From NCBI GenBank assembly GCA_022701845.1, contig JAKONS010000408.1:1-8586 (forward strand): 8,586 nt of DNA, given 5' to 3'. A model generated the notes under the pieces. It was not told the origin of the DNA. It was given only the letters and a program-made list of their open reading frames with translations, and did no database searches. This DNA is from Burkholderiaceae bacterium (GTDB lineage Bacteria > Pseudomonadota > Gammaproteobacteria > Burkholderiales > Burkholderiaceae). This document shows, piece by piece, positions 1 through 6,481 of this stretch. The translations under genes and the position numbers were made by a program. The first letter of the stretch is position 1. Every line of letters starts with the position of its first letter.

Positions 1-860
1 TGCCCGATCTGTCGTTTCCGGAAAATCGCAAACGCTGGTATCGCATCGAAGTGGCGAAGCGCCGACTTTTCTACACCCTGGCCCGCCTGGGACTGGCGTC
101 CAAAGACGATGGTGACGGCGCCGAGGATGGCCCGGTATATGAATTCCTGGCGGATCTACCCGGAGGCCCTCGGGTAATGACCGGCCATAACCAGGGCCTG
201 ATCACCTTGAATATCGCCGAAGCCGACGACGACGAGCGTGAACGGCGCAGGGTAGAACTCGGGGAGCCCTACCGGACACTACTGGGCCATTTGCGCCACG
301 AGTCCGGCCATTTCTACTGGGATCGGTTGATTCGCGAGCAGAACCGTATCGATGCATTCCGCACGGTTTTTGGCGACGAATCTCTCGATTACCAGCAAGC
401 CTTGAAGCGGCATTACGCTGCGAAACACAGCCCCGAGGAATGGCAGGCCGATTTCGTGAGTTCTTATGCCACCTCGCATCCCTGGGAAGACTGGGCGGAA
501 ACCTGGGCGCATTATCTGCACATGATCGACCTGCTGGAAACAGCGGCCGCTTATCACACCCAGCTGGAGATCCCGGGCATTTCGGCCGACGGTCCCGATC
601 AGGTGAGCAACCCGTTCGATTCGGCGGTTACCGACTTCGAGCAACTGGTGCAGCAATGGGTGCCGATCACGTTGATGCTCAACAGCCTGAACCGCAGCCT
701 GGGGCAGGATGACGCCTATCCATTTGCGCTGTCGAAGGGCGCCCTGCACAAACTGCGTTTCGTGCACGACGTGATCAGCGACAGCGTCTCGATTCCGATG
801 GTCGACGACGCTTTCGACATGATGGCCGCGCCCCACCCGGTCAACGACCCGGCCGCCTGA
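1..860 (+). CDS. Putative zinc-binding metallopeptidase, C-terminal part (5' end outside window)
   Basis: The reading frame is open from the first bases (codons start at base 3) and ends with TGA at 858-860, giving 285 visible residues. A GTG at 51 could act as a start, but the 16 codons before it (PDLSFPENRKRWYRIE) continue the protein smoothly, so the true start is upstream. A perfect HExxH zinc-peptidase motif, HESGH, lies at visible residues 99-103. It is followed by a region rich in Trp, Glu and His (HPWEDWAETWAHYLH, bases about 477-521) that probably supplies the third zinc ligand. This resembles a family of putative zinc metallopeptidases of about 340-380 residues, whose members often begin with a zinc ribbon; that part is not in the window. 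The substrate is unknown. No signal peptide can be judged. Base composition is lower in GC than the genes that follow (bases 361-420 count 32/60). Family assignment is fairly secure; function is not. Confidence 0.82.
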   Translation, partial: PDLSFPENRKRWYRIEVAKRRLFYTLARLGLASKDDGDGAEDGPVYEFLADLPGGPRVMTGHNQGLITLNIAEADDDERERRRVELGEPYRTLLGHLRHESGHFYWDRLIREQNRIDAFRTVFGDESLDYQQALKRHYAAKHSPEEWQADFVSSYATSHPWEDWAETWAHYLHMIDLLETAAAYHTQLEIPGISADGPDQVSNPFDSAVTDFEQLVQQWVPITLMLNSLNRSLGQDDAYPFALSKGALHKLRFVHDVISDSVSIPMVDDAFDMMAAPHPVNDPAA

Positions 861-874
861 CCGGTCAGCGGCCG
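850..874. terminator. Palindrome spanning both convergent stop codons; possible bidirectional terminator
   Basis: Bases 850-862 (CGGCCGCCTGACC) are the reverse complement of 863-874 (GGTCAGCGGCCG) apart from one extra C. In RNA this would fold as a GC-rich stem of about 8-9 pairs closing a six-base ACCGGU loop. The stem contains the TGA of the metallopeptidase gene (858-860) and the stop of coaD (865-867, minus strand). Only a short TTT run follows on the plus strand and no T-run follows on the minus strand. It is therefore a weak intrinsic terminator at best, although a transcript barrier between converging genes is plausible. Confidence 0.4.
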
Positions 875-1350
875 ACTTTCGTGAGCAGACGGCGCAATAC
901 CGGCGGGGAGACGAATTTCTCGACCTCGCCGCCCAGCTGCGCGATTTCGCGAACGAAGGTGCTGGAGATGAACTGGTACTTGTCGCTGGGGGTGAGAAAG
1001 ACGGTTTCCACCTCTGGCATCAGCGTACGGTTCATTCCGGCCAACTGGAACTCGTAGTCGAAGTCGGTGACGGCGCGCAGGCCACGCACCATCGCCTTGC
1101 CGCCCCGCTCCACCACGAAGTCGCGCAGCAGACCGGCGAAACTCTCCACCTCCACCTGCGGGTAGGGCGACACGGCTTCCCGCACCATCTCTATCCGCTC
1201 TTCGAGGCTGAAGAGCGTCTTCTTGTGATGGCCGGCCGCCACCGCGACGATCACCTTGCCGAAGAGCTGATTGGCACGCCGCACCACGTCCTCGTGGCCG
1301 AAGGTGATCGGATCGAAAGTGCCGGGATAGACAGCGATGAGAGGGGCCAT
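865..1350 (-). CDS. coaD: Phosphopantetheine adenylyltransferase (CoaD)
   Basis: This enzyme transfers AMP from ATP to 4'-phosphopantetheine to make dephospho-CoA, the penultimate step of coenzyme A synthesis, in the cytoplasm. The protein is 161 residues, the usual size for bacterial CoaD. It begins with the nucleotidyltransferase signature: [11 protein letters not shown] at residues 9-19 contains the T/HxGH motif (TFGH, 16-19). The conserved [13 protein letters not shown] block follows at 88-100 and the ATP-binding ISSTFVR motif at 128-134. The ATG at 1350 is chosen because the signature starts only a few residues later and an AGGA lies 8 bases upstream. It is the last gene of the minus-strand block, 29 bases after the rsmD stop, and converges on the metallopeptidase gene with 4 bases between stops. 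Nothing is unusual in the protein. Confidence 0.97.
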   Translation of the reverse strand: MAPLIAVYPGTFDPITFGHEDVVRRANQLFGKVIVAVAAGHHKKTLFSLEERIEMVREAVSPYPQVEVESFAGLLRDFVVERGGKAMVRGLRAVTDFDYEFQLAGMNRTLMPEVETVFLTPSDKYQFISSTFVREIAQLGGEVEKFVSPPVLRRLLTKVGR

Positions 1351-1379
1351 GCAGCGGGGTCCTGAGCGATGTCGGCGGA

Positions 1380-2012
1380 TTATGCCGAGCGCCGCAGCAG
1401 ATGGGCGTGGACCACACCCGCGCGCAGATGCCGCTCCGCTTCCCAGCCGAGCGCGGCCAGCCGTTCGGCCGTCCAGGTTTCCGGCGCTTCCAGGTACACA
1501 CGACCCGACGGCGCCAATGCCGACGCAGCGGCCTTCAGGGCGGCGTCGAACAAGCCGGCGTCGAAGGGCGGATCGAGCAGGATCAGGTCCCAGGCCGCGG
1601 GCGCGCCACGCAGGGCCGCGATGCCGTCGGTGCGCTGGATTTCGACCGCCGTCGCACCGAGCCGACCGCACAGCGCTTTCAAACCCGCCACCAGCCGTGG
1701 CTCCTGCTCGCAGAGCAGCACCCGGGTTGCGCCGCGCGACGCGCATTCGAGGCCCAGCGCGCCGGTGCCGGCGAATGCATCGATGCAGCGCCAGCCAGTC
1801 AGCTCCTGCCCCAGCCAGTTGAACAGCGTTTCACGCACGCGCGCGGGTGTGGGCCTGAGACCTGGCAGGTCCGGAACCGGCAGCGGCGTGCGTTTCCACT
1901 GGCCGCCGACGATGCGTACTTCGCCGGCGCCGCCGTGCGGCTTCACCGGCCGGGCCGGGGTCGCCGGCGTGGCGGCCGGCTTTCCCCGCCGGGCGGGCAG
2001 CGCCGCATTCAC
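1380..2012 (-). CDS. rsmD: 16S rRNA (guanine(966)-N(2))-methyltransferase RsmD
   Basis: RsmD methylates G966 of 16S rRNA in the assembling small ribosomal subunit, using S-adenosylmethionine. The protein is 210 residues. The family N-terminal pattern VRIVGGQW is at 32-39, followed by [16 protein letters not shown] at 52-67. The SAM-binding glycine loop [12 protein letters not shown] is at 78-89 and the catalytic DPPF motif at 147-150. Roughly 30 Pro/Ala-rich residues precede the first conserved block, a little more than in many homologues. The start is a GTG at 2010-2012 that overlaps the TGA of the preceding M16 gene in a GTGA arrangement. No clear Shine-Dalgarno sequence precedes it, so translation is probably coupled to the M16 gene. 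An out-of-frame ATG four bases further in is not the start. Confidence 0.95.
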   Translation of the reverse strand: MNAALPARRGKPAATPATPARPVKPHGGAGEVRIVGGQWKRTPLPVPDLPGLRPTPARVRETLFNWLGQELTGWRCIDAFAGTGALGLECASRGATRVLLCEQEPRLVAGLKALCGRLGATAVEIQRTDGIAALRGAPAAWDLILLDPPFDAGLFDAALKAAASALAPSGRVYLEAPETWTAERLAALGWEAERHLRAGVVHAHLLRRSA

Positions 2013-3367
2013 GTGGCGCCCCCGACCACCACCGTCACCATCCGGTCCGGCTGCAGCACACGCGCGAAGGCTTTGCGGATGTCGGCGGCGCTCACCGCTC
2101 TCACCCGCTCGACCCAGGTGTCGAGATAGTCGAGCGGCAGTCCGTACCAGGCGATGTTGGACACGTTGCCGATCAGCTTGGCGTTGCTGTCCAGGCGCAG
2201 CGGAAAACCGCCGATGAGGTTGTCCTGCGCGGCCTTCAGCTCGGCCTCGGTCGGGCCGTCGGCGATGAATCGCGACAGCACATCGCGTACCACCCCGACC
2301 GCCTGCACCGCCTGGTCGGGCCGGGTCTGCAGCGAGACGGTGAAGGCGCCCGCGCTCATCTGCGGATCGAAGCTGGAGAACACGCCGTAGGTCAGCCCGC
2401 GATCCTCGCGCACCTGTTGGGTCAGGCGCGAGGCGAAACCACCGCCGCCCAGGATGTAGTTGCCGACCGTCAGCGCGAAGTAGTCCGGGTCGTCGCGGGC
2501 GATGCCGGGCTGGCCGATCAGCACATGCGCCTGCGCCGAGGCGAACGGCAGCCGGATGTCACGTGGCGCGGTCAGCGCAGCTACGGCCGCCAGCGCCGGC
2601 TGCGGGGTGCAGGCGGTGGTACCGAGCCGGGCCAGCAGGCGCCCGGCGAGTTCGTCGGCCTGCGCGCGGTCGAGCGCACCGACGATGCTGACCTTGGCAC
2701 CGCAGCGGTTCATGCGCGCATGGAAATCACGCATGGCGGCGACGGTGACCGCATTCAGGGTGGACTCTTCGGTCTGGCGCGCGTAGGGATGGCTGCCGAA
2801 CACCGCGCGCTGGAAGGCCCGGCTGGCCGGCAGACCGGGACGCGTCTCGGCCTCGCGCAACGCCGCCACCACCCGCTGGCGCTCGGCCTGCCAGACCGGC
2901 GCGGGAAAGGACGGCTCGCCGATCTGGCGCGCCGCCAGGTCGGCCGCACGGTCCAGCAACGCCGGCTCGGACAGCGACCGCAGCCAGAAGCTGAACCGGT
3001 CGTCGCCCGCGCCCGCGCCGAAGCTCGCACCCAGGTCGGACCAGGCGTCGTCCAGCGCGTTCTCGTTGAGCGCCGGCTCGCTGCCATGCGCCTTCACGCC
3101 CTTGTCGATCATCCGGGCGGTGGCGCCCGCCAGGCCGACCAGCGCGGGGGGCTCGCGGCGTGCGCCGGCATCGAAATCGATCTGCGCATCGACGATGGGC
3201 ACCGCCCGGCTCTCGACGAAGAACACCTGTGCGCCATCGGGGCGGCTCCAGTGCTGGATCGGCAGGGCGGCCTGCGCGGCCACGGTGGCGGCGAGCAAGG
3301 TCGCGGCCAGAAGGGATCGGAGGATGGCAACCATGGGGTTCCTGGAAAGCGTCGTCGCGTGATTCAT
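2009..3367 (-). CDS. M16 family peptidase-like protein, non-catalytic subunit (exported)
   Basis: This is the partner subunit of a paired M16 (pitrilysin/insulinase-type) peptidase, 452 residues from the ATG at 3367. A signal peptide is visible (hydrophobic run around residues 13-33, probable cleavage after AAQA), placing it in the periplasm or outer envelope. Where catalytic members carry HxxEH, this protein reads GLAGATARMIDKG (78-90), so the zinc ligands are gone. The C-terminal domain keeps the glycine-rich LGGGGFASRL and REDRGLTYG blocks (306-328), which in M16 heterodimers contribute the Arg/Tyr substrate-binding pair. Start choice is open. ATG 3367 overlaps the upstream TGA as ATGA and suits translational coupling. 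ATG 3334 has AGGA five bases before it and would give 441 residues with the signal peptide intact. The next gene, rsmD, also overlaps by 4 bases. Confidence 0.92.
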   Translation of the reverse strand: MNHATTLSRNPMVAILRSLLAATLLAATVAAQAALPIQHWSRPDGAQVFFVESRAVPIVDAQIDFDAGARREPPALVGLAGATARMIDKGVKAHGSEPALNENALDDAWSDLGASFGAGAGDDRFSFWLRSLSEPALLDRAADLAARQIGEPSFPAPVWQAERQRVVAALREAETRPGLPASRAFQRAVFGSHPYARQTEESTLNAVTVAAMRDFHARMNRCGAKVSIVGALDRAQADELAGRLLARLGTTACTPQPALAAVAALTAPRDIRLPFASAQAHVLIGQPGIARDDPDYFALTVGNYILGGGGFASRLTQQVREDRGLTYGVFSSFDPQMSAGAFTVSLQTRPDQAVQAVGVVRDVLSRFIADGPTEAELKAAQDNLIGGFPLRLDSNAKLIGNVSNIAWYGLPLDYLDTWVERVRAVSAADIRKAFARVLQPDRMVTVVVGGAT

Positions 3368-4887
3368 CGCACGGCACCGGCTGCAGTGCCGGGTCGGGCG
3401 TCGTCGCTCGCCGTCGCGCGGCGTGTCTTCGACGCGTCGGGCGGCAGCGGCACCAGCGTGCCGACGGTGAGCTGCTCGTCGCCGAAATAGCGGCCGGCCA
3501 CCGCCTGCAGCTGCGCCGACGTCACCCGCTCCAGGCGGTCGAGCAGCTGGCGGTCGGCATCCAGGGGCAGCCCCTCGACCCAGTTGCTGCCGAGCTCCTG
3601 CGCCTGGGAAAAAATCGAGTCGCGCTGGTAGATCTCGCCGGCACGCCATTGCGTCTTCACCCGGCGCAGCTCGGCCTCGCCGACGCCTTCCCGGGCGATG
3701 CGCGCGACCTCGCCGCGCAGGGCCCGCTCCACCTCGGCCGCGGTGCGGCCCTTGGCGGGTACGCCGCTCAGGGTGAACAGGCCCGGGCCCCGCGCCACCA
3801 GCGAATGCGAGGCGCTCACCGCATCGGCCAGACGCTGCTCGCCGCGCGCCACGTTGCGGTCGAGGCGCGCGCCGGAATAGCCGTCGAGCACGGCGGCCAG
3901 CACGGTCAGCGCGAGGGCGTCCTCCGCGTTCGGCGCATCGGCCGCGAGCGATTCCAGACCCGGCGCCCGGAAGGCCAGCGCCACATAGGCCTGCTCGGCC
4001 GGCGCCCGGAAATCGAAGCGCCGCTGACCGACCTGGGGCGGCTCCGGCCGCGGCTTGCGCGCCGGCACCGCACGGGCCGGCACGACGCCGTAGAACTGTT
4101 CGGCCCACTGCCGCACCTGCGCCACGTCGACATCGCCCGCCACCACCACCGCCGCGTTGGCGGGCACGTACCAGCGCTTGTAGAAATCGCGTACGTCGTC
4201 GGCGGTATAGGCCGCGATATCGCCCGGCCAGCCGATCACCGGCCGGTGGTAGGGGGAGGCGGTCCAGACCTGGGCGGCGAGCAGTTCCTGCAGGCGATTG
4301 CGCGGGTTGTCGTCAGTGCGCATGCGCCGCTCCTCGGTCACCACCTGGCGCTCCTTCAGGAACTCGCCGTCGGCCCAGCTGCTGTTGGCGAATCGGTCGG
4401 CCTCGAGCTTCATCACGTCGGCCAGCCGGTCGGACGGCACCTGCTGGTAGTAGCCGGTGTAGTCGCGCGTGGTGAAGGCGTTCTCGCGGCCGCCGAGGGC
4501 CGCCACCCGGCGCGAGAACTCGCCCACCGGCACCGTGGGCGTGCCTTTGAACATCATGTGCTCGAGCATGTGCGCGATGCCGGAGATACCGTCCACCTCG
4601 TCGATACCGCCCGCCCGTACCCACAGCATGTGCACCGCCGTCGGTGCGCGGCGGTCGGTGCGCACGATCAGCGTCATGCCCTTGGACAGGGTGAACTGCT
4701 GCGTGTCGGCTCGCACGGCTGGACCGGCGGTCGAGCCGGGCACTACCGCGCCGCCGGGCGTGGCGGGCGTATCGGGGCCGCTGGGCTGGGCCGATACGGC
4801 TCCGGCCCACAGGGCCGCCGACAGCAGGGAAATCAGCCCGCGCGACGCGGCGCGGGCGGCGATGCCGCGGTGAGGGTGTCGTTTCAT
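3364..4887 (-). CDS. M16 family zinc metallopeptidase, catalytic subunit (exported)
   Basis: This 507-residue protein is a zinc endopeptidase of the pitrilysin/mitochondrial-processing-peptidase family. The inverted zinc motif HMLEH is at 106-110, followed by MMFKGT, and the distal glutamate ligand is E185 or E186 in VVTEERR. A signal peptide covers about residues 1-33 (basic start MKRHPHR, hydrophobic GLISLLSAALWAGAVSA, cleavage before Gln34), so it is exported. In the C-terminal domain the usual glycine-rich and LTYG substrate-binding blocks are degraded (LDGYSGARLDRN and QRLADAVSAS, about 335-360). The downstream subunit retains them, so the two probably form one heterodimer. It is the first gene of the minus-strand operon. 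Its ATG lies only 27 bases from the ftsY start on the other strand, and the mRNA leader must be very short or begin inside ftsY. The physiological substrate is unknown. Confidence 0.94.
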   Translation of the reverse strand: MKRHPHRGIAARAASRGLISLLSAALWAGAVSAQPSGPDTPATPGGAVVPGSTAGPAVRADTQQFTLSKGMTLIVRTDRRAPTAVHMLWVRAGGIDEVDGISGIAHMLEHMMFKGTPTVPVGEFSRRVAALGGRENAFTTRDYTGYYQQVPSDRLADVMKLEADRFANSSWADGEFLKERQVVTEERRMRTDDNPRNRLQELLAAQVWTASPYHRPVIGWPGDIAAYTADDVRDFYKRWYVPANAAVVVAGDVDVAQVRQWAEQFYGVVPARAVPARKPRPEPPQVGQRRFDFRAPAEQAYVALAFRAPGLESLAADAPNAEDALALTVLAAVLDGYSGARLDRNVARGEQRLADAVSASHSLVARGPGLFTLSGVPAKGRTAAEVERALRGEVARIAREGVGEAELRRVKTQWRAGEIYQRDSIFSQAQELGSNWVEGLPLDADRQLLDRLERVTSAQLQAVAGRYFGDEQLTVGTLVPLPPDASKTRRATASDDARPGTAAGAVR

Positions 4888-4903
4888 AGAATGGTTGATT
4901 CTA
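4887..4903. promoter_or_regulatory. Symmetric TAGAAT-N5-ATTCTA element between divergent M16 peptidase and ftsY starts
   Basis: A perfect 6-base inverted repeat (TAGAAT at 4887-4892, ATTCTA at 4898-4903) sits between the two start codons. Read on either strand it gives TAGAAT, five of six matches to the sigma-70 -10 consensus. A plus-strand start of transcription would fall near 4899, leaving about 16 leader bases for ftsY. A minus-strand start would fall near 4891, almost leaderless for the M16 gene. No good -35 element is found at 16-18 bases on either side, so promoter function is inferred from symmetry and position only. Confidence 0.35.
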
Positions 4904-4914
4904 AGAACGCGCCC

Positions 4915-6273
4915 ATGTTCAGTTTTTTCAAGAAGAAGCCGCCGGCTGCCGCGCCGGAACCCCTGCCCACCAGCCCTCCCGCCCCGGAGGCTGCGCCGTC
5001 CGGCGCGCTCGGCTGGCTGAAAAACCAGCTGGGCCTGGCGCCCGCGCCGGTTGAGCCGAAGGAACCGGACGAGCCGATAGAACCAGTCGAGCCGCAGAAA
5101 GCCGTGGTGCCGATCGTGGCCCCGGCGCCGGTCGCTCCGCCGGTGATACCGCCATCCGCACCGACGCCGGCACCCCTGCCGGCACCGGCGCCCGTACCGG
5201 CACCTCCGCCCCCTGCTTCGCTCCCACCGGTCAGACCGCCTGCACCGGTGGCCCCGCCGCCGGTGCAGGCCCCCGTACCGCCGCGACCGCCGGTGGTCGC
5301 ACCTGCTCCGGTCGCGCCCCCCGTCCCGACTGCCGCGCCGGAGCCCGTACCGGACCCAGCGCCTTCCCCCGCCGAGCGCGCAGGCTGGATGCAGCGCCTG
5401 CGCGGCGGCCTGCGCAAGACCAGCGGCAGCATCACCTCGGTCTTCATCGCCGCACGCATCGACGACGCCCTGTACGACGAGCTGGAAGACGCGCTGCTGA
5501 TGGCCGACACCGGCGTGAAGGCCACCCAGCATCTGCTCGACGACCTGCGCCGCCGGGTCAAGGACCACCGCGCCACCGACCCCGCCGCCGTCAAGGCGCT
5601 GCTGGCCGAGGGCATCGCCGAATTGCTGGCACCGCTCGAGAAAAGCCTGGTGATCGGCCAGCACACGCCGACCGTGATCATGGTGGCGGGCGTGAACGGC
5701 GCCGGCAAGACGACTTCCATCGGCAAGCTCACCAAGCACCTGGCCGACGCCGGCGCCACCGTGCTGCTGGCGGCCGCCGACACCTTCCGCGCCGCCGCGC
5801 GCGAACAGCTGGGCGTATGGGCCGACCGCAACCTGGTCGAGATCATCGGCCAGCAGGGCGGCGACCCGGCCGCCGTCAGCTTCGACGCGGTCACCGCCGG
5901 CAAGGCCCGCGGCAAGGACGTGGTGCTGGTCGATACCGCCGGCCGCCTGCCGACGCAGCTGCACCTGATGCAGGAACTGCAGAAGATCAAGCGGGTGGTG
6001 CAGAAAGCCGACGGCACCGCGCCGCACGAGATCCTGCTGGTGATCGACGGCAACACCGGGCAGAACGCACTCGCCCAGGTGCGTGCGTTCGACGACGCGC
6101 TGGGCCTTACCGGGCTGATCGTCACCAAGCTGGACGGCACCGCCAAGGGCGGCGTGCTGGCCGCGATCGCACAGGAGCGTCCGATTCCGGTGTATTTCGT
6201 CGGCGTCGGCGAAAAGCTGGAAGACCTGGAGACGTTCAGCGCCCGGGAGTTCGCGCAGGCGCTGCTGGGTTGA
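4915..6273 (+). CDS. ftsY: Signal recognition particle receptor FtsY
   Basis: FtsY is the membrane-associated GTPase that receives signal recognition particle/ribosome complexes and hands them to the Sec translocon. The protein is 452 residues. An N-terminal MFSFFKKK is followed by a long Pro/Ala/Val-rich acidic-poor linker to about residue 150. The NG domain is entered through the basic amphipathic GWMQRLRGGLRKTSGSI (from about 157). GTPase motifs appear in order: GVNGAGKTT (259-267), DTFRAAA (289-295), DTAGR (340-344), TKLDGTAKGG (404-413) and GVGEKLEDL (430-438). ATG 4915 is preferred over the in-frame ATG 4891 because MFSFFKKK is a typical FtsY start and the earlier one has almost no leader. 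The reading frame is open far upstream, but that part is antisense to the M16 genes and is not coding. The gene is divergent from the M16 operon and followed by rpoH. Confidence 0.96.
   Translation: MFSFFKKKPPAAAPEPLPTSPPAPEAAPSGALGWLKNQLGLAPAPVEPKEPDEPIEPVEPQKAVVPIVAPAPVAPPVIPPSAPTPAPLPAPAPVPAPPPPASLPPVRPPAPVAPPPVQAPVPPRPPVVAPAPVAPPVPTAAPEPVPDPAPSPAERAGWMQRLRGGLRKTSGSITSVFIAARIDDALYDELEDALLMADTGVKATQHLLDDLRRRVKDHRATDPAAVKALLAEGIAELLAPLEKSLVIGQHTPTVIMVAGVNGAGKTTSIGKLTKHLADAGATVLLAAADTFRAAAREQLGVWADRNLVEIIGQQGGDPAAVSFDAVTAGKARGKDVVLVDTAGRLPTQLHLMQELQKIKRVVQKADGTAPHEILLVIDGNTGQNALAQVRAFDDALGLTGLIVTKLDGTAKGGVLAAIAQERPIPVYFVGVGEKLEDLETFSAREFAQALLG
5095..5365 (+). repeat. Low-complexity Pro/Ala/Val-coding tract in the FtsY linker
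   Basis: This stretch consists almost only of degenerate GCGCCGGTC, CCGGCACC and CCGCCGGTG-like units and encodes alternating PAP, PAPV and PPP motifs. It has no exact long unit repeat, so it looks like compositional drift and slippage within the disordered A-domain rather than a structured repeat family. It is the reason why long open frames appear on the other strands here. Confidence 0.6.
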
Positions 6274-6417
6274 GGTCGACGCGCCGGACGTCTACGGCGT
6301 CCGACAAGCGTGCGGCGCGTTCGTCGGCATTGCCGGCCGGCGGATCCCATTAACTTTTCATTGCTGCGGATGGCTGCGTAACACCATTCGGAATTTCGCC
6401 AATCGGTTTGCCGAATC

Positions 6418-6434
6418 GCTATCAATTCCATAGC
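6418..6434. promoter_or_regulatory. Short inverted repeat upstream of rpoH promoter (GCTAT-N7-ATAGC)
   Basis: Within the 238-base ftsY-rpoH intergenic region, GCTAT at 6418-6422 is mirrored by ATAGC at 6430-6434. The symmetry continues imperfectly outward (ATC before, A-GAT after). It lies just upstream of the sigma-E-like -35 element and is in an unusually AT-rich patch for this window. It could be an operator half-site pair or chance. A TTGCCG at 6408-6413 could be a -35 for a further upstream promoter, but no good -10 follows it. Confidence 0.2.
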
Positions 6435-6442
6435 AGATCGCG

Positions 6443-6470
6443 GGAACTTGGCGTTTAGCACTCTCTCTAA
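6443..6470 (+). promoter_or_regulatory. Predicted sigma-E (RpoE-type) promoter of rpoH
   Basis: GGAACTT at 6443-6449 is a full match to the -35 consensus of sigma-E-type ECF sigma factors. After 16 bases TCTAA (6466-6470) matches the TCTGA/TCnnA-type -10. The E. coli rpoH P3 promoter, known to be sigma-E dependent, has the same arrangement (GAACTT, 16 bases, TCTGA). Transcription would start near 6476-6477, leaving about 35 leader bases before the rpoH ATG. The -10 lies inside the spacer of the CIRCE operator, so HrcA binding should block it. The prediction rests on sequence match and the precedent of E. coli. Confidence 0.65.
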
Positions 6471-6481
6471 CCGAGTGCTAA
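6455..6481. promoter_or_regulatory. CIRCE operator (HrcA binding site) upstream of rpoH
   Basis: The sequence is a perfect CIRCE element: TTAGCACTC (6455-6463), a 9-base spacer, then GAGTGCTAA (6473-6481), with all 18 arm bases matching the consensus. HrcA represses genes carrying this element and is inactivated when GroE is occupied by unfolded protein. The element ends 30 bases before the rpoH start codon and covers the likely promoter region. A sigma-70-like promoter could also overlap it (TTAGCA at 6455, 18 bases, TAATAT at 6479), though it is weaker than the sigma-E match. CIRCE sites before rpoH have been described for beta-proteobacteria. Confidence 0.95.

Noticed and set aside
1351..1746. 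Upstream extension of the coaD frame into rsmD
   Set aside because: The CoaD nucleotidyltransferase motif begins directly after ATG 1350 and the resulting 161 residues is the family length. The extension is an out-of-frame shadow of rsmD.
2417..3490. 357-codon plus-strand open frame opposite the M16 genes
   Set aside because: Arg/Gly/Gln-rich antisense shadow caused by strong GC bias at third codon positions of the real genes.
3368..4108. Minus-strand extension of the second M16 frame to 699 residues
   Set aside because: It lies in another frame of the catalytic M16 gene and is Arg/Gly/Ala-rich; the signal peptide at 3367 or 3334 marks the true start.
3160..4914. Open plus-strand frame continuing upstream of ftsY, which would make a 1037-residue protein
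   Set aside because: It runs antisense through both conserved M16 genes and gives Arg/His/Gly-rich sequence without recognisable domains. FtsY begins naturally with MFSFFKKK at 4915.
4888..6027. Minus-strand upstream extension of the catalytic M16 frame to 887 residues
   Set aside because: The extension is antisense to ftsY and is compositionally meaningless; a clear signal peptide starts at ATG 4887.
6285..6303. Possible ftsY terminator hairpin (CGGACG and CGTCCG, 7-base loop)
   Set aside because: The stem has only six pairs and is not followed by a T-run; nothing else in 6274-6350 looks like an intrinsic terminator.
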